Source of the DNA: an uncultured Christensenella sp.
GTDB taxonomy: Bacteria; Bacillota; Clostridia; Christensenellales; Pumilibacteraceae
Assembly: GCA_910577995.1 (NCBI GenBank)
Contig: CAJTND010000003.1
Location: 37,876 to 101,875, forward strand
Direction of reading: 5' to 3'
DNA length: 64,000 bases
Shown piece after piece: positions 34,517 through 41,981 of this stretch. The position numbers were made by a program, and so were the translations under genes. The notes beneath the pieces were generated by a model. That model saw only the letters and a program-made list of their open reading frames with translations, was not told the DNA's origin and did not search any database. Every line of letters begins with the position of its first letter. Within the stretch, counting starts at the first letter, position 1.

Positions 34517-35740
34517 ATGAACAACCCATTCAATCCGTTTGAGAATAATATGTTTAATCCGGAAGCCACCAAAAAGGCGTTGGACGAATTTAAGCGTCAA
34601 AGCGATAGGTTTTTGCAGCATAAGTTTGGCGGTCAAATAAAAGGCAATTTTTTAATATCTATAAAAGACCGCATTATGCGATTGCTTGGAATGGAAATCC
34701 CGAATTGTTACGATTTGCGAATAACGGAAGAAAAACTACTTGATCATAGTATTGAGCAGGTCGATTATGATATATGCAGACATATTGTAGGCATACATAG
34801 GTCTAATTTGATTTTTGAAACGATAGAAAAACGTAAGCAGTTAGAAAGTAGTAGCGATTATCAAGAACAGTTAATAAATAAAGCCATTGCTCAAATAAAA
34901 TTGCGTCGATATGGAAGCATACATTTTCGGCAACACCCGATTATGCGCGGCGAAAGTTTTATTTTCTTTCCCGTTCCATATTATTTATTTGTGTTATCTA
35001 TGAGAATGATAGAACTGTTATATTCAGACAAAGCGAAAAACGAATTGCCTTGCTACGGCTCTTTTTCGACAATAGCGAATAAAGGGTTGGCGGCTCTTTC
35101 ATTACTCGAAGATAATTTTCTTGATAACGCATATCCTATATGCCGAGGTATCATAGAAACGTATGTAAAACTCGTTGTCTTAATGAATAAGCCGGAAGCC
35201 ATATCGAGTTATAATAAATTTTCCAAGTATGAACTTGATAAATCTTGCATTTCGCAAACATATCCGGAAGAATATAATAAAGAATATGCGGCTCGTGCCA
35301 ATCAAGGAAGTAAAGATAAAATTGATTATTTGCACTATGGATGGGTTGATAGCATAAAAGATTATCATTCGATAGTTCGTAGCAAACCTTATTCAATCAA
35401 TGGCTTGATTGAGTATTTGCATTTTCTATATGGTGAAGAAGGCGAAACATTTCTAAATAATCTCGAAAGGCTGTTTAAGATGTGCCACGGATACACACAT
35501 GGAAGCATAGGTTTTTCAAGGTATCCGTTGCTTCATTATCACGAAATTTCAATGATGCTATACGGCACGATTTCACATACTTACAAAATAATGTGCGAAT
35601 CACTCAAACAGAGTGAAACGCTAAACGGCATAGACATTCTCAAAGAAGTAGAGGATGCTTATATAAAGTTAGAACAGCAGTATGATAATCGTTCGACGGA
35701 AAACTTTGAATATTACTATAAAAATCAATTCAAAATCTAA
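34517..35740 (+). CDS. Uncharacterised protein of the island, DUF5677-like
   Basis: 407 aa, largely helical. 'NAYPICRGIIETYVKLVVLM' (a nearly apolar helix at about 215-235) and a late 'CHGYTHGSIGF' histidine motif are reminiscent of DUF5677-type proteins; there is no nuclease or ATPase motif I recognise. GGAG lies 8 nt before the ATG at 34517, directly after the WYL stop; the next gene follows in 7 bp. Possibly a defence or stress accessory; function unknown. Confidence 0.55.
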   Translation: MNNPFNPFENNMFNPEATKKALDEFKRQSDRFLQHKFGGQIKGNFLISIKDRIMRLLGMEIPNCYDLRITEEKLLDHSIEQVDYDICRHIVGIHRSNLIFETIEKRKQLESSSDYQEQLINKAIAQIKLRRYGSIHFRQHPIMRGESFIFFPVPYYLFVLSMRMIELLYSDKAKNELPCYGSFSTIANKGLAALSLLEDNFLDNAYPICRGIIETYVKLVVLMNKPEAISSYNKFSKYELDKSCISQTYPEEYNKEYAARANQGSKDKIDYLHYGWVDSIKDYHSIVRSKPYSINGLIEYLHFLYGEEGETFLNNLERLFKMCHGYTHGSIGFSRYPLLHYHEISMMLYGTISHTYKIMCESLKQSETLNGIDILKEVEDAYIKLEQQYDNRSTENFEYYYKNQFKI

Positions 35741-35747
35741 ATAGGGT

Positions 35748-37241
35748 ATGAAGTCAGAGAAAACCTACATTGCAATAGACTTAAAGTCATTTTACGCTTC
35801 TGTTGAGTGTATAGAGCGCGGTTTCGATCCGCTCAATACAAATTTAACGGTAGCGGACGAAAGCAGGACGGATAAAACAATTTGCCTTGCCGTTTCGCCA
35901 ACTCTTAAAAAGGTTGGTGTTGGCGGTAGGTGTAGGCTTTTCGAGTTAAAACAGGCAGTCAAGGAAATCAATTATAAACGTAGGCTAAAAGCGCCGAACA
36001 AACAATTTATAGGTAAGTCATATCTTGCCGACGAGTTGGCGAAAAATCCTGCGCTTGAATTGGACTTTATAATCGCGCCTCCGCAAATGGCGCATTATAT
36101 GGAGTTAAGCACAAAGATTTATCAAACGTATATAAAATATGTTTCGCCAGAAGATATTCACGTTTATTCGATAGACGAGGTTTTTATCGACGCAACGCAA
36201 TACCTTAAATTATACAATCTTTCCGCACATGAATTTACAATGAAACTTATTCGGGAAGTGCTTGCGAATACGGGTATAACGGCAACTGCCGGTATAGGCA
36301 CAAATCTCTTTTTATGTAAAATAGCAATGGATATTGTTGCAAAGAAAATGCCTGCGGATAAAAACGGTGTTCGTATTGCAGAACTTGATGAAATGACATT
36401 CCGTAGAACGCTTTGGGAACATACGCCTATTACAGATTTTTGGCGAGTGGGTAAGGGCTATGCGACAAAACTTGCCGAAAACGGTATGTACACAATGGGC
36501 GACGTTGCGTTATGTTCCGAGCGAAATGAAGAATTGCTTTATAGATTGTTCGGTATCAATGCCGAACTTCTTATAGATCATGCGTGGGGTTGGGAACCGA
36601 CCACCATAGCGGAAATAAAGTCATATAAGCCCGAAAGTACAAGTATGGGTTCGGGGCAGGTTTTGTCCGAACCGTATCCGTATAAGAAAGCAAAGGTTAT
36701 CATACAGGAAATGGCGGATTTGTTGAGTTACGACCTTTTGGAAAAGGGACTTGTAACAAATCAAATTGTATTGGAAGTAGGGTATGATGCAGAAAATAAA
36801 GGATATGACGGAGAGTATTCCGTTGACAGATATGGGCGTAAAATTCCAAAGCACGCACACGGAACGGAAAATTTAGATAGATACACTTCGTCAACAAAGT
36901 TAATAACGGAAGCAGCGGTTCGTTTGTTCGACAGAATAATCAATAAAAATCTCAATATTCGTCGTGTATATATTGTTGCAGGGCATACGGTAAGCGAGGA
37001 CGAAGGGAATAAAATCAACAGCAGCAAAACCGTACAAATAAGTATTTTTGACGACATTGCGAGTATTACACAACAGCAGATTGCCGAGCAGTCCGATTTG
37101 GAAAAGGAAAGGCGTATGCAAGAGGCTGTTCTCGGGATACGAAAGAAATACGGTAAGAATGCGGTGCTGACGGGAACGAATTACGAGGACGGCGCAACAA
37201 CAAAAGACAGAAATAAACAGATAGGCGGACATAAGGCGTAA
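35748..37241 (+). CDS. Y-family DNA polymerase (UmuC/PolV-like)
   Basis: 497 aa translesion polymerase. 'YIAIDLKSFYASVECIERG' holds the first metal aspartate and steric gate region; 'VYSIDEVFIDAT' the second acidic pair; 'TATAGIGTNLFLCKIA' the finger-proximal motif; 'FWRVGKGYATKLAENGM' is the helix-hairpin-helix. It is of the UvrX/YqjW type carried on Gram-positive mobile elements, usually SOS-controlled. Followed by a YolD-like gene with a 1-nt overlap (TAATG). Confidence 0.92.
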   Translation: MKSEKTYIAIDLKSFYASVECIERGFDPLNTNLTVADESRTDKTICLAVSPTLKKVGVGGRCRLFELKQAVKEINYKRRLKAPNKQFIGKSYLADELAKNPALELDFIIAPPQMAHYMELSTKIYQTYIKYVSPEDIHVYSIDEVFIDATQYLKLYNLSAHEFTMKLIREVLANTGITATAGIGTNLFLCKIAMDIVAKKMPADKNGVRIAELDEMTFRRTLWEHTPITDFWRVGKGYATKLAENGMYTMGDVALCSERNEELLYRLFGINAELLIDHAWGWEPTTIAEIKSYKPESTSMGSGQVLSEPYPYKKAKVIIQEMADLLSYDLLEKGLVTNQIVLEVGYDAENKGYDGEYSVDRYGRKIPKHAHGTENLDRYTSSTKLITEAAVRLFDRIINKNLNIRRVYIVAGHTVSEDEGNKINSSKTVQISIFDDIASITQQQIAEQSDLEKERRMQEAVLGIRKKYGKNAVLTGTNYEDGATTKDRNKQIGGHKA

Positions 37242-37660
37242 TGGGTAAGTATGATAAAATTATAGACCTTCCGCATCATCAATCGAAAAAACATCCGCAA
37301 ATGCCGTTATATGATAGGGCTGCACAGTTTGCCCCGTTCGCGGCATTGACAGGCTATGACGATTTAGTGGAAGAAACGGCAAGAGTAACGGACGAAAAAA
37401 TAGAATTGGGCGAAAGTCAGCGTGAAGTTCTTGACCGCCAGCAAGCGTTTATTGCCATACATATAAACGAAAAGCCTTTGATAGAAGTTACATATTTTGT
37501 AGCAGATACAAAGAAGTCAGGCGGTAAATACGTAGTCAAGAGCGGTAATCTAAAAAGAATTGACGATTATAGCAGAGTGTATATTTTCACGGATGGGACA
37601 ATTATTCCTATTTCGGATATTATACAAATAGACAGCGATATTTTCCCAACGGACTTGTAA
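37241..37660 (+). CDS. YolD-like protein, partner of the Y-family polymerase
   Basis: 139 aa. 'MPLYDRAAQFAPFAALTGYDDLVEE' is the family's signature; the C-terminal half is strand-rich ('VYIFTDGTIIPISDIIQI'). YolD-like proteins sit next to UvrX-type polymerases in phages and elements and are thought to assist them, like UmuD. Starts on the polymerase stop codon. Ends 8 bp before a terminator. Confidence 0.82.
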   Translation: MGKYDKIIDLPHHQSKKHPQMPLYDRAAQFAPFAALTGYDDLVEETARVTDEKIELGESQREVLDRQQAFIAIHINEKPLIEVTYFVADTKKSGGKYVVKSGNLKRIDDYSRVYIFTDGTIIPISDIIQIDSDIFPTDL

Positions 37661-37667
37661 ATCGCGG

Positions 37668-37695
37668 GCGGTCGGAAACGACCGTCTTTTCTTTT
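37668..37695 (+). terminator. Terminator after the polymerase/YolD pair
   Basis: CGGTCG-GAAA-CGACCG hairpin with a GNRA-type loop, followed by TCTTTTCTTTTT. Confidence 0.85.
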
Positions 37696-37739
37696 TGAAA
37701 AAAACTTTTTAGGTGTCGCTTATTTGGGACATATAGTTA

Positions 37740-37768
37740 TTGCAATGTGTTTTTCTTTGTGATATACT
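37740..37768 (+). promoter_or_regulatory. Promoter of the LexA-type gene
   Basis: TTGCAA, 17 nt, TATACT; expected start of transcription at about 37775, inside the SOS box. Confidence 0.8.
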
Positions 37769-37774
37769 CTAATA

Positions 37775-37788
37775 CGAACATAAGTTCG
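37775..37788. promoter_or_regulatory. SOS box (LexA operator)
   Basis: CGAACATAAGTTCG, a perfect match to the Gram-positive LexA box CGAAC-N4-GTTCG, placed over the expected transcription start of the LexA-type gene. It implies autoregulation or control by the host LexA. Confidence 0.88.
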
Positions 37789-37806
37789 CGTTATGGGTGG
37801 AAACAA

Positions 37807-38421
37807 ATGAGACCAAAGAACAACGAAACAAAAATGCAGATATATGAGTTTATAAACGAGTATATCAATGAGCATAGAACAAGCCCGTCTGTAAGAGAGA
37901 TAGCGAGCGTGGTAAATTGCTCAATAAGCACAGCATACAAATTTTTAGTACGCTTGGATGAGGAAGGTCTAATCGAGCGTTGCGGTAGAAGGCATATTAC
38001 TTCTTCCGTTAATAGTTGGTCTATGGACTGTGCGCCCATTGTGGGAATGGTGGCTTGCGGACAACCTATAACCGCAATAGAGAACATACAAGGTTATCTG
38101 CCTATCAATAAGGAATACTTCGGCGCAGGCGACTATATGGCTCTTATTGCAGAAGGGAAATCTATGATAAACGTCGGAATAGACAATGGAGATTTGGTTG
38201 TTGTACGTCGGCAGAATACGGCAGAGGACGGACAAATAGTTGTAGCAATGGTTCAGAACGAGTATGATAGCGAATGTTCGGCTACATTAAAAAGATTTTT
38301 CCATACGGAGAAAAGAAACGTATTTCGATTGTGTCCCGAAAACGACGAGATGGACGATATTATAGTAAATAATGTAGAGATACTCGGCGTTGCAGTGAAA
38401 GTATTAAAGGACTTGAAATAG
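37807..38421 (+). CDS. LexA-type self-cleaving repressor of the island
   Basis: 204 aa. A LexA winged helix occupies about 1-65 ('SPSVREIASVVNCSISTAYKFL'); the S24 peptidase domain follows with the cleavage region 'GMVACGQPITA' (Cys-Gly where Ala-Gly is usual), catalytic serine in 'EGKSMINVGI' and lysine in 'ATLKRFF'. On DNA damage RecA would trigger cleavage and relieve repression. The ATG at 37807 is chosen to match the family; GGGTGG is upstream. Confidence 0.9.
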   Translation: MRPKNNETKMQIYEFINEYINEHRTSPSVREIASVVNCSISTAYKFLVRLDEEGLIERCGRRHITSSVNSWSMDCAPIVGMVACGQPITAIENIQGYLPINKEYFGAGDYMALIAEGKSMINVGIDNGDLVVVRRQNTAEDGQIVVAMVQNEYDSECSATLKRFFHTEKRNVFRLCPENDEMDDIIVNNVEILGVAVKVLKDLK

Positions 38422-38431
38422 AGGTGATATT

Positions 38432-38683
38432 ATGAAGATGTATAATGAAGTATGTCCTAATTGCGGTACATTAAATTACAATTTGGATTTGGACGAAACA
38501 GACGGTGTGTATGAGTGTGAATGTTGCAAACAGATAATTGAAAGCAAAACATACGCTTTGAATTTGACCGAATTGCCGATGTTTGATTTAGGTGATCCGA
38601 TCGACCAATTAAGATTAACGGACTTCTGTAAAAAGAAAGAAGTGCCAAAGTTCAAACTTCGCAAAATAAGCACGGTAAATTAA
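38432..38683 (+). CDS. Small zinc-ribbon protein
   Basis: 83 aa; 'CPNCGTLNYN' and 'CECCKQII' give a four-cysteine zinc ribbon in the first 35 residues. The remainder has no recognised domain. AGGTG stands 6-7 nt before the ATG. Begins 10 bp after lexA, so probably in the same transcript. Role unknown. Confidence 0.65.
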   Translation: MKMYNEVCPNCGTLNYNLDLDETDGVYECECCKQIIESKTYALNLTELPMFDLGDPIDQLRLTDFCKKKEVPKFKLRKISTVN

Positions 38684-38876
38684 ATTCTTTGAGTATATTA
38701 ACCGAATTAGTCCCTTTGTTCGGTTTATATAAATGAATATGCGAGTTTTGCCCCGAAGCATTGCATATTCAAGTAATCGGGCGTAACGTACTCGAATTTT
38801 TGGAATTTCCCGACCTTATGATGAGTTCGTTAAATACAGCCGCCTCTTTGCTATGGGAAAAAAGGAGATAATTGTT

Positions 38877-39086
38877 ATGGCAGACTTGAAATTGAAGCCG
38901 AAAATAATGCGGGTAGTATGTAACAACTGTTTCAAAGAAACGGTATGTTTGAGGGATGAAAACGGGCAGATACGTTTTCGATGTTCGTGTTGCGGCTCGA
39001 CAACGTATTCAAATGTCAAAGGCAGACGCCATGTGCAGATAGATATATACGCACCTGACGGACAAAGCCTTATAGACGAGAATTGA
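38877..39086 (+). CDS. Small zinc-ribbon protein
   Basis: 69 aa; 'CNNCFKETVC' and 'CSCCGSTTY' form a zinc ribbon. I prefer the ATG at 38877, which has AAGGAG 9 nt upstream, to an ATG at 38853 lacking a site. The 193-bp gap before it contains two weak hairpins (AACCGAA/TTCGGTT near 38,700 and GAATATGC/GCATATTC near 38,735) and no gene. Role unknown. Confidence 0.6.
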   Translation: MADLKLKPKIMRVVCNNCFKETVCLRDENGQIRFRCSCCGSTTYSNVKGRRHVQIDIYAPDGQSLIDEN

Positions 39087-39207
39087 GGACAATAACAACT
39101 AAATACGGATTTGTGTAGGCTTATGGTCGGTCTGAAACAGAGGCAAGGTAAAGCCATAGGAAAAGCAAATTCGATCGGATAGGTTTAACCGGACATTACA
39201 CGAGAGG
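39087..39207 (+). other. Noncoding stretch before a strong terminator
   Basis: About 120 bp between the zinc-ribbon gene and a terminator. No ORF or known RNA family recognised. It may be the 3' untranslated region of the gene upstream or a small RNA. Confidence 0.4.
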
Positions 39208-39267
39208 CCGCCGATAAATGGATAGATTTCTATAATTGAAGTCTGTCGTTTATCGGCGGTCTTTTTG
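39208..39267 (+). terminator. Terminator with an 11-bp stem and 30-nt loop
   Basis: CCGCCGATAAA (39208-39218) pairs perfectly with TTTATCGGCGG (39249-39259), then TCTTTTTG. Confidence 0.8.
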
Positions 39268-39306
39268 TTTGCCTGAAAAAAGCCGCAAAAAATAAAAATA
39301 TTTTTT

Positions 39307-39333
39307 CAAAGTGGGCAAAAACTGTCCACTTTG
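39307..39333. promoter_or_regulatory. Palindromic operator, copy 2 (HTH gene promoter)
   Basis: CAAAGTGG, 11 nt, CCACTTTG, the mirror image of the site at 33204-33230. It covers the spacer between a CAAAAA -35-like box and TAGAAT at about 39340, upstream of the HTH gene at 39380. Confidence 0.75.
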
Positions 39334-39379
39334 GATTTTAGAATAACGCCAAGAACAGCGAAAGGAGGTGTAATCGGAT

Positions 39380-39709
39380 ATGACGGCAAGCGAACGCAGA
39401 CAAGCGATACTTGAAGTATTAAGCGTGCGCAGATACGAAACGCGTTATAATCTTGCGTTCGAGTTTTCTGTCAATGAAAAAACGATCCGTCGAGATATTG
39501 AAATATTGTCGCTCGATTATCCGATTTACACCACACAAGGTCAAGGAGGCGGTATTCATGTAGCGGATAATTTCAAATTAGGAAAGTCGTATCTTAAAGA
39601 TGAACAAAAGGAGTTGTTGGAAAAAATATTGCCGACGCTCGACGGTAAGGATGCGGAAGTTATGAGGTCTATTCTCGATACTTTCGGAGTGAAAGGAGGC
39701 AAGAAATGA
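39380..39709 (+). CDS. Small DeoR-type HTH regulator
   Basis: 109 aa. 'ASERRQAILEVLSVRRYETRYNLAFEFSVNEKTIRRDIEIL' (recognition part 'VNEKTIRRDIEIL') is a DeoR/HTH_11 winged helix; 'YPIYTTQGQGGGIHV' is the wing. The C-terminal 40 residues are charged and carry no effector domain. A perfect AAAGGAGGTG site precedes the ATG. A palindromic operator lies at its own promoter and at the recombinase promoter, so it is a candidate for their joint repressor. Confidence 0.82.
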   Translation: MTASERRQAILEVLSVRRYETRYNLAFEFSVNEKTIRRDIEILSLDYPIYTTQGQGGGIHVADNFKLGKSYLKDEQKELLEKILPTLDGKDAEVMRSILDTFGVKGGKK

Positions 39710-39858
39710 GCGGGAAAAGAACAAGCCCCATTACCTATAAAGTAGAAACAAACGGGATGCCCGATTTTAGGAAGATACCCAAAACCGCATGGGATTTATT
39801 GGTTAAAAAAATTCTCGAAGATATTGTCGAGCATTATCAAGAAAAAGGCGAGGAGTGA
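39706..39858 (+). CDS. 50-aa protein of unknown function
   Basis: Begins with ATGA on the stop codon of the HTH gene and ends 4 bp before the next small gene, so it is probably translated by coupling. Starts 'MSGKRTSPITYKVETNG' and ends with an amphipathic, charged helix. No family recognised. Confidence 0.55.
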   Translation: MSGKRTSPITYKVETNGMPDFRKIPKTAWDLLVKKILEDIVEHYQEKGEE

Positions 39859-39862
39859 TTGT

Positions 39863-40012
39863 ATGCAGGAAGTGAGAAACAGTGCAAATAAACTTGTTTG
39901 TCGTATAGACAAGGAAAGGAAGGTTGTGGAAATCGTTATAAAGGGCTGTAAAACGCAAATACGGTTTTTGGACGACGGAACGACAGAAGTCAAGAACGCA
40001 AAAGCGGTGTAA
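39863..40012 (+). CDS. 49-aa protein of unknown function
   Basis: Starts 'MQEVRNSANKLVCRIDKE' and is strand-rich ('VVEIVIKGCKTQIRFLDDG'), resembling short proteins found in conjugative elements of Clostridia next to sigma-like genes. GAGGAG lies 8 nt before the ATG. An in-frame ATG at 39824 inside the preceding gene is less likely. Confidence 0.55.
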   Translation: MQEVRNSANKLVCRIDKERKVVEIVIKGCKTQIRFLDDGTTEVKNAKAV

Positions 40013-40029
40013 CCGCCGAAAAACAAAAT

Positions 40030-40118
40030 ATCCGCAGACCGCAAGACGGCATAGTAAAAGCAAATCTCAAACGCTTTTTTATGTCGTCTTTCTGTTTGCG
40101 GAAAACGGCTCTGCGGAT
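40030..40118 (+). ncRNA. Nested long hairpin upstream of the sigma-like gene
   Basis: Three stacked helices: ATCCGCAGA (40030) with TCTGCGGAT (40110), CCGCAA (40039) with TTGCGG (40096), GACGGCATA (40045) with TATGTCGTC (40080, one wobble). The apex includes AAAAGC/GCTTTTTT, which alone would resemble a weak terminator. It ends 24 nt before the gene at 40143. Likely a structured leader; no known family recognised. Confidence 0.5.
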
Positions 40119-40142
40119 TTCAAAAAATTCAAGGAGACGAAA

Positions 40143-40607
40143 ATGAAACTCAAAAAGACAAATCCAAAAGAACCTTATACCTATTATTTTGCCGACGGAA
40201 CGAAAAGTACCGTCAACATTGAAAATATAGGGGAAAAGTGGCTGGCGATTATCAACGAAATGAATGATGAAGAACGCAGGGCGAACTATAACTATAAACG
40301 TCATAATTATCCTCTCTCGGCGGTAGATTTCGAGGGCGATACTTTTGTTGACGAGAACGCCGATCCGTTTGCAAGTTGCGTATACAATATGGAACAAGAA
40401 AGAATAGACGCTGCGGTTGCAACGCTATCAAAACGACAGCAGGAGGTGTTTGAACTTCGCTATTACGATAAGAAAACGGTCGAAGAAATCGCCGCAGAGT
40501 TAGGCATAAGTCATCAAGCCGTATCAGCCATTTTTGAACGCGCCGAAAAAAATTTACAAAGAATTTTCAGTGATCAAAATGACCGTTTTCAAGCCTATAT
40601 AGTGTAG
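40143..40607 (+). CDS. Sigma-70 region 4-like regulator
   Basis: 154 aa. The C-terminal 65 residues are a sigma region 4 HTH: 'LSKRQQEVFELRYYDKKTVEEIAAELGISHQAVSAIFERAEK' (recognition part 'ISHQAVSAIFERAEK'). The first 80 residues contain 'YTYYFADGTKSTV' and a 'NYPLSAVDFEGD' segment common to Firmicute element proteins. No region 2, so it is not a full sigma factor; probably a transcription activator of the element. AAGGAG is 8 nt before the ATG. Confidence 0.75.
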   Translation: MKLKKTNPKEPYTYYFADGTKSTVNIENIGEKWLAIINEMNDEERRANYNYKRHNYPLSAVDFEGDTFVDENADPFASCVYNMEQERIDAAVATLSKRQQEVFELRYYDKKTVEEIAAELGISHQAVSAIFERAEKNLQRIFSDQNDRFQAYIV

Positions 40608-40633
40608 GCACAAAAATCAAGGAGAAAAACATT

Positions 40634-40900
40634 ATGCAAACAGCAAGTGTCAAAGTCGAAAGTTATGTTGCATTTTCTGCCGAGTGCATTATTCCCGATA
40701 TATTTCGGGTAGAGTGTAATTTCGGTTGCAGGTATTTCAAAACAATCGACAAAGCAAGAAAGCATTTCAATAGGTGCAAATCCAAACATCTCGACGTTGA
40801 ATTATGGCTTGTGGAATATGGCTACGACTTCACAAAAAATCGCTATACAGCGACGCAAGAGTTATTGGATTATTCGGGAACACATCTTCCGAAGTGCTAA
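40634..40900 (+). CDS. 88-aa hypothetical protein
   Basis: Contains several spaced Cys/His residues ('CIIPDIFRVECNFGC', 'KHFNRCKSKH') that could bind a metal. AAGGAG precedes the ATG. 26 bp downstream of the sigma-like gene. No family recognised. Confidence 0.5.
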   Translation: MQTASVKVESYVAFSAECIIPDIFRVECNFGCRYFKTIDKARKHFNRCKSKHLDVELWLVEYGYDFTKNRYTATQELLDYSGTHLPKC

Positions 40901-41065
40901 ATCAATGAATGTTTACGGCGCATAAGAAAGAGCGATTGAATAAGTCGGGACGGCCGCTCGGCATTATCAATCGAAGAAGTAATCATATAAGCCGCCGTTT
41001 ACAGATATATTCGCTGCGCTATCAGAGCGGTACGGGCAAATTTTTCAAAATAGGAGATTTACATT
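40901..41065 (+). other. Noncoding gap at the left edge of the phage-like unit
   Basis: 165 bp. CGATTGAATAA (40953) can pair with TTATCAATCG (40987) with one bulge, enclosing a GC-rich segment with CGGCCG. An overlapping ORF here (40909-41193) is out of frame with the gene at 41066 and unconvincing. Could hold a promoter or replication signal; none is certain. Confidence 0.4.
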
Positions 41066-41359
41066 ATGGCAGAATACAACAAAGAACGTCGTTGGACTAC
41101 TCCCAGCAAACGCGCCGCGAGTTATGTCGAGGAACGCAGAGCAAAGGTGCATCAGCACGGGCAGAAAGAAGGTCAGCCGCTTACCGAATATGAAGCGGGA
41201 CTTCGTTCGGGCTACTTGCAGTGCCAGAGCGACCATGCCGGACTTTTCCGTTACAAGCAGGCGATGGATGCGGGATTGAGTAAGTCCGAGGCAAAGAAGT
41301 ATTCGAGAGAGAAAGGCACGAAGTTGCCGGCAAAGAAAGGCGGAAAGAAATCCGCATAA
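41066..41359 (+). CDS. 97-aa basic protein, first gene of the phage-like unit
   Basis: Lys/Arg-rich, with 'TPSKRAASYVEERRAKVHQHG', 'YEAGLRSGYLQCQSDHAGLFRYKQAMDAG' (key part 'AGLRSGYLQCQSDHAG') and a Lys/Gly tail ('KLPAKKGGKKSA'). No family recognised; likely binds nucleic acid. AGGAG lies 9 nt upstream. It precedes the candidate ssDNA-binding gene by 19 bp. Confidence 0.6.
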   Translation: MAEYNKERRWTTPSKRAASYVEERRAKVHQHGQKEGQPLTEYEAGLRSGYLQCQSDHAGLFRYKQAMDAGLSKSEAKKYSREKGTKLPAKKGGKKSA

Positions 41360-41378
41360 AACAGGGAGGTAAAAATCT

Positions 41379-41732
41379 ATGGCAAACAAAAACATCAAGG
41401 TAGAAAGAGGTCTGTTCGACTACAAGGGCAAGCAGTATAACGAGTATTTCATCAGCGGCATGGTGCGCGGCACGGAAGTCAAAATCAAACTTGCGCCGCC
41501 CGATAAGAAAGACAAAGGCGGTTATACCGTGCTTGACATCGTGTTCGGCAATGAGAACGAAGCGGATTTTGTGGTTGTTCCCTTTGAGTTCACGAACGGC
41601 GAGGGTAAGACCGTTACGGGCAATCGCTTTCTTGTTCGCACGGTGGATAAGGAAACGGGCGAAGTTTATGAATGTGCGGTCAAGCCTGCGCGTAACTCGG
41701 ACAAAGATATGCTCGCAATGCTTATGCGTTAA
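41379..41732 (+). CDS. 117-aa protein, candidate ssDNA-binding protein of the phage-like unit
   Basis: Strand-rich: 'RGLFDYKGKQYNEYFISGMVRGTEVKIKL' (core 'GKQYNEYFISGMVRGTE'), 'YTVLDIVFGNENEADF', 'NRFLVRTVDKETGEVYECAV'. The all-beta pattern, size and position directly before the coat-like gene match gene V-type ssDNA-binding proteins of filamentous phages, but I see no diagnostic motif. GGGAGG stands 9 nt upstream. Assignment is by position and shape only. Confidence 0.5.
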   Translation: MANKNIKVERGLFDYKGKQYNEYFISGMVRGTEVKIKLAPPDKKDKGGYTVLDIVFGNENEADFVVVPFEFTNGEGKTVTGNRFLVRTVDKETGEVYECAVKPARNSDKDMLAMLMR

Positions 41733-41747
41733 AGCGAGGGCGTTCCT

Positions 41748-41906
41748 ATGAAGAAATTGATACTAATAATCTTAATCATTGTTCTTGTGGTGCTGGTTGG
41801 AACGTGGCCGCTGTCAATTCTCGCAAAATTGTTCGATTGGATTGCATACGGCTTACGGTGGCTTGCTAAAATGCTCGACTTCTTCGGCTGGAACGGACTT
41901 ATTTAA
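41748..41906 (+). CDS. 52-aa hydrophobic protein, candidate major coat protein
   Basis: Starts 'MKKLILIILIIVLVVLVG' (one N-terminal membrane helix, residues 4-18), then 'WPLSILAKLFDWIAYGLRW' and 'LAKMLDFFGWNGLI', an amphipathic aromatic helix. Length, single membrane segment and strong downstream terminator fit a filamentous phage coat protein; unlike the classical pVIII the acidic part does not precede the membrane helix and no signal-peptidase site is obvious. GCGAGGG is the likely ribosome-binding site. Function is inferred from context. Confidence 0.6.
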   Translation: MKKLILIILIIVLVVLVGTWPLSILAKLFDWIAYGLRWLAKMLDFFGWNGLI

Positions 41907-41917
41907 CGTGAACAAAA

Positions 41918-41965
41918 CGAAGGCACTATTTAGACGGAAATGTTTATTTAGTGCCTTTAATTTTA
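41918..41965 (+). terminator. Terminator after the coat-like gene
   Basis: AAGGCACTA pairs with TAGTGCCTT across 20 nt (further AT pairs possible), followed by TAATTTT. Filamentous phages commonly place a terminator here so that coat mRNA outnumbers the mRNA of the genes beyond. Confidence 0.75.
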
Positions 41966-41981
41966 GAAAAAGGAGGTTTTA

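Noticed and set aside
40909..41193. 94-codon ORF at the left edge of the phage-like unit
   Set aside because: No Shine-Dalgarno, overlaps the well-placed gene at 41066 in another frame, composition unlike its neighbours.
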